A stretch of 64,000 nt of DNA, from contig CM043944.1 in assembly GCA_014529385.2 (NCBI GenBank), positions 72,839,884 to 72,903,883 of the forward strand. The letters run 5' to 3'. The translations under genes and the position numbers were made by a program. The number at the start of each line of letters is the position of its first letter. The stretch's first letter is position 1. This DNA comes from Adiantum capillus-veneris. Its lineage: Eukaryota; Streptophyta; Polypodiopsida; Polypodiales; Pteridaceae. Under the pieces are notes generated by a model that saw only the letters and a list, made by a program, of their open reading frames with translations, made no database searches and was not told the origin of the DNA. Positions 59,089-64,000 of the stretch are shown piece after piece.

Positions 59089-60537
59089 TCATCCTTTGCA
59101 ATGAGCATCCTCTTTTAGAGCTTCGATGGTGGAAGCCCTAGGAGACACATTGCGAGTATTCTTCTTGGGGCAAGAACGATAGCCATGTCTTTGCTCTCCA
59201 CACTTGAAACACTTATGGTCCTTGCAAAAAGCTTCAAGCTCTTCAGGAGAGAGTTTGTTTTTACCTTTGTAAACTCCCTTCTCCTTGGACTGATTGTTGT
59301 TGTTGTTGGAATTGACTTGGGAAGTATTTTGAACATTGGTTTTCCCCTTTGCATCATTTTTGTCTTTGTTTTCCATGGCCTTGACATTACGTCTAGCCCC
59401 TTGATGGAAATTCATGTGTGAAGCAACCATGGTGTGATGGATTACTTCGCTAATAGTACCAGGCCGTTGAGAGTTGATGTATTCGGCCATCTCTTCAGGT
59501 AATCCCGCACAGAATTGCTGCCTTTTCTCGACAAAGTCTATCTTTTGAAAGACAGTAGCCTTGAGATGTAAATCCCAAAACTTGTCTACATATTTGTGGA
59601 TAGACTCATGGGAGAGGAGCTTCAAGATGCTCCATTTGGTAAGCACTTTTTCCTTTGCATCGCTTGCAAGGAATTGCTTCATGATGGAAACTCGTAGAGT
59701 TTTCCATGTCTTTGGGGCTTCACCATTTCCACGAAGGCTAGCCCACCATTGATGAGTTGATTTTTGGAAGTGCATATCTACATGGCGTAGCTTCGAGGAC
59801 TCTGTGAAGCCCTCATCTCCAAAGGCCGCATCAAATTGCTGGATGAAGGCCAACACTTTGTCGGTAGCACCGAAGGTGCCATCATAGGTGAGAAAAGAGA
59901 TACTCTTTCCTCCCTCCTTGAACTTATTTAGCTTTTGTGACCTTCACCATGCAGGAAATGATTTGTGATGTCCTCCCCTCTTGTATTCTCTAGGAGAATA
60001 GCCATAACTTTCGTCAGAAGAGGAGGAAGGTGAAGAAGAAGGAGAAGAGGGTGACCTCTTCCTAGCCCTTTTCTTCCTTTGTTTCCTCTCTTGCCTTTCA
60101 GAGTGATGAGGAGAAGGACTATGTGTTGATCTTTTCCTCTTGGGAGGAGTGGGGGATCGTCTAGACCACCCTCTTCGTGGAGCCACATCTTCAGAGTAAC
60201 TTAAACTTTCATTGTTTTCTTGCTCTTTGGATTCCTCCTCTCGAATGGGAGAGAGTCTTCTTTTGGGGGTCTCTTCAAGAGGCCTCCTAAGCTCTCTCTC
60301 CTTTTGGAGAGGAAGGGAAATTCCATAAGCACGAAGTTGTTGAGTAACTTCGGCTTGCAAAGCAAGGTTGCCCATAGCTTGCTGCAACCTAGTGACGAGA
60401 TAATTCACAAACATGGGAGCATCATCATTAGCACCTTCATGTGAAAAATGAAAGCTATCAATGTTTATTCTACTCTCTTGATTATTGTCAACCATGTTAA
60501 CAAAATTTATGTATGTACTTAGTGTATGCTTTGGCAA
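59089..60537 (-). pseudogene. Chromodomain gypsy Gag
   Basis: Candidate start ATG 60537. An N-terminal region with FVNYLVTRLQQAMGNLALQA (possible coiled coil) is followed by an Arg/Ser/Pro-rich segment. After a TGA at about 59944 comes the capsid-like domain (FIQQFDAAFGDEGF, HQWWASLRG, KWSILKLLSHESIHKYVDKF, FCAGLPEEMAEYI), then an Asn-rich linker and a zinc knuckle CFKCGEQRHGYRSC. One frame is kept throughout; the inner TGA fits a CGA mutation. Confidence 0.85.
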
Positions 60538-60893
60538 TTCAAAACCTTAGTTGCCACTCCTCTTAGCCTTTGAAAATCGGCTCTTAAGTATCTACACCCA
60601 CGGCTCGAAGTGTTTAATTGTAGAGAGTAGAGGAGTGGGTCTAACATAGCATAGTTGCCAAGGGCTAGCTCCTTTCGGACTTCTTATGGCTCAAAAATGG
60701 TAAAGCCGTAGGCAAGTCTAAAAAGACTCCATTATTAAGTTCAAAGCTCCCGACATGTGCACCATCCCCACATACTGGGCTCAACAAAACCGATAATAGA
60801 TCCCAGTTCCATATACCCTAATATAATTAACAATATCAACCATTTATAGGCTACTTAAGGACCTCTCTTCTTAAGCAAGAAAAGAGAAACCAA
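60538..60893 (-). other. Leader between primer site and gag
   Basis: About 350 bp with no ORF of note, as expected for the untranslated leader of the chromodomain gypsy. Confidence 0.5.
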
Positions 60894-60907
60894 ATGCTCT
60901 GATACCA
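60894..60907 (-). promoter_or_regulatory. Primer-binding site, initiator tRNA-Met
   Basis: The minus strand reads TGGTATCAGAGCAT one base from the 5' LTR edge, the usual initiator tRNA-Met site. Confidence 0.9.
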
Positions 60908-60908
60908 A

Positions 60909-62537
60909 TGTAATGGAATTGGACTATTTAGTTTGAGAGTAGCGGAAATTAATGAGAGTACTTTTGAGAAATAACTTTCTGAGCATAGAGGGTGAACATA
61001 ATTGAATATAGCAACATAATCATAGCAATTAGTTAACTTGGCATGAACAATACTTTTGCAAGAGAGAGAATTTAGAGAACATGACAACAGTTGAGGACCG
61101 GATTTATGTGGAGCCGGTCCCCCCTCTAATAGGCATTTGTATTATGATTTCTCCCATTAAGAGAGACTTGTTACAATACAATCTGTGTTCCTTGTGACCT
61201 AGGTGATGCAATGAAGATGGAAATCTTCATGCATCACAAACATAGCATAAACTTGAAGAAAGATTTAACTATCCCAAGACCTCAAACACCTTCAAAGGTG
61301 GAGAGAGCTAGCAGGGAATGAGGGTAGGGAAGAGGAAGAGGAGGAAGAAGAAGAAACATTTCGTAGGAGAAAGAATTAGTTCCTCACTTATCATAACTCT
61401 TGTTGCTAACATACATAATAGCATAGTAATGAAGAAGAAGTAGATGACAAGCTTAAGCATTGAAGCATGGCTCTTGGTTGGATTTGCACTCCATATCCAA
61501 GAGTGTTGGTATAGGCTCTCAACCTCTACTTACTTGGAGAAGGAGAGGGAGATCTTGCACTTTGCATAGCACACAATGATAGTGTTTGTGAGTGTGTGTG
61601 GGTGAGTATACCCCCTAAGCAACCCCCTAGCTTGCTTGGGTCGACCCCCCCTTGTAGCTCATGATTGAAGCTCATTGGACCCCTCCTGGCCTAGCCAATC
61701 ACAAGTATGAGGAATTACAAGTAGCAAGGGTAGCCTTGGGACAAGTGTCCCCCTTTCCCCTTTGAGAGAGAGGGCTAGATAAATGCTAAATCAATTAATT
61801 AAATCTCCTAAATTATTATTGGACCCCTTGGGTGGCCAACCAATAGGCTTCAGGCACACCATGAGGGCAACATGAGGAGGAACTTGACAGGTGTCCCTCT
61901 TGCTTTCTTTGTACCATGAATGCCTTGTGTGAGTGTGTGGGTGTTCTCTCTCATCCCCCCTCATGTAGGGCTCGCACCCCCCTTGTAGGGATTGAATATT
62001 TGACTTTTTGACACCTCAAGCCCCTCATACATAGGCCCAGTTCCCACCACCAGATTGGCCGTTAAGCACTTTAAGCTTGGGCTAGGTTCTCACCTTAAGT
62101 GCAGCCCTAGCATCTCAAGCATGTCAATCACCTCAAGAATCTCAATAATTAAGCACCTCAAGAATCTCAAGCACCTCAATCATAAAGCACCTTAGTCATC
62201 AAGCATGACAAACAGGACAATCACCTCGAGCTGGGTTGGGTTCCCGTGCCTCAAGGTCAACCCTAGCTTACCTAAGGTGAAAGGAATTTTACACACATTA
62301 TTGGAGGTCTTCAATGAAGTTAACCCTAAGGTCTTATGCTCCGCTGGTTAGCCGTGCTCTTTGATAGAACATCTCTCATTTGGGCCCCTTTACCATTTGG
62401 CCCATGTTGAGATAGATCTATAAGCACATGTTTATATCTTAACCCTTGTTCCCGTTTATTCTCCCACATTAAGTGATCAGTTTAATATGAGAGAATCATT
62501 TGGGTTGGTTAGATATTAGATATTAGATTTAATGACA
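60909..62537 (-). repeat. Chromodomain gypsy 5' LTR
   Basis: 1,629 bp; longer than the 3' copy mainly through small insertions, including extra units in the CTCAAG(C/A)A(C/T)CTCAA-rich stretch near 62110-62200. Confidence 0.9.
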
Positions 62538-63383
62538 CATTGGAGAAGACCCAATCTACCTCAAATGGTCCTGCCCAGGCAATCTTCAGGTTTCGCTTCT
62601 TTGGACCCAGTCTAGACTGATATAGAAGCACCAAATCTCCCTTCTAAAATTCCCGAACTTCAATTCGGTGATCATGCCAATGCTTCCTTCGTTGTTGAAC
62701 AATTTCTTGTTCTAACATAGCCCGTTGCCTGAGTTCATCTAGTTGCATCAGTTCATATAGCCGTTTTTTAAGATTATGGTTGAAGTCTAAGTCATACTTC
62801 ACAGCCATTCTCAGACTTGGGATTACAAACTCCATAGGAACCACAACTTCAGTGCCATACATCATTCTGAATGGTGTCATTCCAGTAGTTACCTTATAAG
62901 CTGTCCTATAAGCCCATAGAGCAGTCTAAAGTTTCAAATCCCACTGGTCTGGTTTCTTTTGCACCACCTTAGTGAGAATAGTCTTTATTGTCTTGTTGCT
63001 ACTTTCAGCATGTCCATGCATCTGGGATAGTAAGGAGCAGATTTCCAATGCTTGGCTAAAAGCATATCCAATAGGATTTCCATAGTGTAATTGATAAAAT
63101 GTGTTCCTTGATAGGTCACAATCTCTACTGGACATCCATATAGGCAGACAATATTCTCAAATAGAAACCTTGCAGTTGACTTGGCTGTGTTGTTAGGAAG
63201 AGCCTTAGCTTCAACCCACTTGGTTACATAACAAGTAGCCATTACTATGTACTTGTTCTTCCTGGGAGTAACCTTCTTAAAAGGTCCCATAAAATCTAGT
63301 CCCCATTTCATGAATACTCCTAGTGGTTGTACTGGCATCAAGGGAGTCATATTTGTAGCTGTTGGTCGACCCATTCTTTGCAT
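62538..63383 (-). pseudogene. Right gypsy integrase core and C-terminus (upstream part)
   Basis: Core motifs are MKWGLDFMGPF (first catalytic D), YIVMATCYVTKWVEAKALPN and IVTYQGTHF where VSD-x-G-x-x-F is usual, so the second aspartate is not seen. After a frameshift, TPFRMMYGTEVVVPMEF and RRKHWHDHRI follow, then LYQSRLGPKKRNLKIAW and AGPFEV, which runs into the inserted element. The gene is clearly decayed. Confidence 0.8.
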
Positions 63384-64000
63384 ATGTCACAAGTTTTACA
63401 AAAACTTCTAACATCAACAATCAGTGTTTGCCACCACATACCAGCTTGCAGAATCTTCTTATAGTTTACTTCGTTGAAAAAGTGTCCACCAGATTCACCA
63501 TTATGCGCTTTTGAAATTACTTGCATTCTTCCTTCCATAGGGACACATCGTCGAAGTATACCATCAACACCCAGTCGATAAAGTAATCCTCCTATGATAG
63601 TAAATTTCAGGCTTTTATGATCAGATCTTTCTTCTGATTCTGCTTCCAATCCTCTGGAAAGGCACCTTGGGAAAGAAATTGATAAATATCATACCATTCA
63701 GGATCCACTGATTCTTCTGCCTCTAACTGAAATAAATCAGCATCCACTAGTTCGTCTTTCAAGGGTGATTCTGAATATCCGTCCGTACTTCTTGAGAGAA
63801 AATCAGCCCCACAATGGTTTCGGCCAGGCTTATGGAAAATTTTGAATTCAAACTCCACTAGGAACATAATCCATCTTATCAGCTTGCCTTGAATAATGAC
63901 TTTATTAATCATAAACAGAAGAGCTTGATGGTCCACATAAAAATGGAATAACTTTCCCAACAGGTAATGCCTAAAATTTGTAGCACTGAAAACCATTGCA
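63347..64000 (-). pseudogene. Right gypsy RNase H and integrase zinc finger (partial)
   Basis: RNase H end: NFRHYLLGKLFHFYVDHQAL, KLIRWIMFLVEFEFKIFHKP and GADFLSR. A linker and the integrase N-terminus follow (LLYRLGVDGILRRCVP, HNGESGGHFFNEVNYKKIL, CKTCDICKE: HHCC finger). RT lies beyond 64000. Confidence 0.85.

Larger units (their letters stand above)
53784..62537 (-). mobile_element. Complete chromodomain gypsy element
   Basis: LTRs at 53784-55380 (3') and 60909-62537 (5'), starting TGTAATGGAATTGG and ending ATGACA on the plus strand, are flanked by the 5-bp duplication CATTG (53779-53783 and 62538-62542). The 8.75-kb element carries, on the minus strand, primer site, gag, protease, RT, RNase H, integrase and a chromodomain remnant. 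Multiple TGA codons at expected CGA positions and one or more frameshifts disable it. It is inserted in the integrase C-terminus of another gypsy. Confidence 0.92.
49428..64000 (-). mobile_element. Second gypsy lineage with a long ORF after integrase (partial, interrupted)
   Basis: On the minus strand, RNase H and integrase (63996-62640) lead into an integrase C-terminus that is split by the complete element 53784-62537 and resumes at 53783. A roughly 1,200-codon extra ORF follows (53268-49680). RT, protease, gag and the 5' LTR lie beyond the right edge. The continuity of the protein across the insertion, with TSD CATTG, shows both sides belong to one element. Confidence 0.8.

Overview
The window is eukaryotic and almost certainly a land plant with a large, repeat-rich genome. 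Copia, chromodomain gypsy, Tat-like gypsy (second, archaeal-type RNase H), a Mutator-like DNA transposon (MULE) and long microsatellites are stacked inside one another, and I find no single-copy host gene. A non-flowering plant such as a fern or gymnosperm would fit the Penelope-like reverse transcriptase element, but that is inference.

Layout. 1-7566: a decayed chromodomain gypsy element (minus strand) carrying a foldback MITE (2306-2701) and a solo LTR (3080-4584). 7567-47935: a reverse-transcriptase element resembling Penelope-like elements, with about 2.15 kb direct terminal repeats that begin and end in (AC)n and an ORF at 42199-45717. Its left repeat is split at 8952/41130 by a MULE (8953-41129; 44-bp TIRs, 9-bp target duplication with one mismatch). 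The MULE is split by a copia element (20445-40942; 192-bp LTRs, TSD TAGAC). The copia reverse transcriptase gene is split twice by one gypsy family: a solo LTR (24307-26949) and a full Tat-like element (27416-39723). These sit in opposite orientation, each with a 4-bp TSD. 47936-49427: no gene. 49428-64000: a second gypsy lineage (minus strand, running off the right edge) with a long extra ORF after integrase, interrupted by a complete chromodomain gypsy (53784-62537; TSD CATTG).

The most interesting object is the MULE. Without the copia it is about 11.7 kb and carries two divergent genes. On the minus strand is a three-exon transposase of 1,067 codons with no internal stop, showing a GCM/WRKY-type zinc region, a DDE triad and a SWIM finger. 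On the plus strand is a 14-exon gene of 1,012 codons that joins a ParB-like domain (DGNHR motif) to a C-terminal beta-class DNA-methyltransferase-like domain (motif order IV then I, DLFAGCGG). Its splice sites and reading phase can be followed through every exon, with a single in-frame TGA. The shared upstream region holds three related hairpins and a minisatellite. I infer a transposon-borne chromatin or DNA-modification factor, perhaps anti-silencing.

A second unusual object is the Tat-like gypsy. It has four small sense ORFs, two paralogous pairs, packed operon-like between its 5' LTR and gag-pol. Nonsense codons in all the retroelements are mostly explicable as CGA to TGA, CAG to TAG or CAA to TAA, as expected if methylated cytosines were deaminated.
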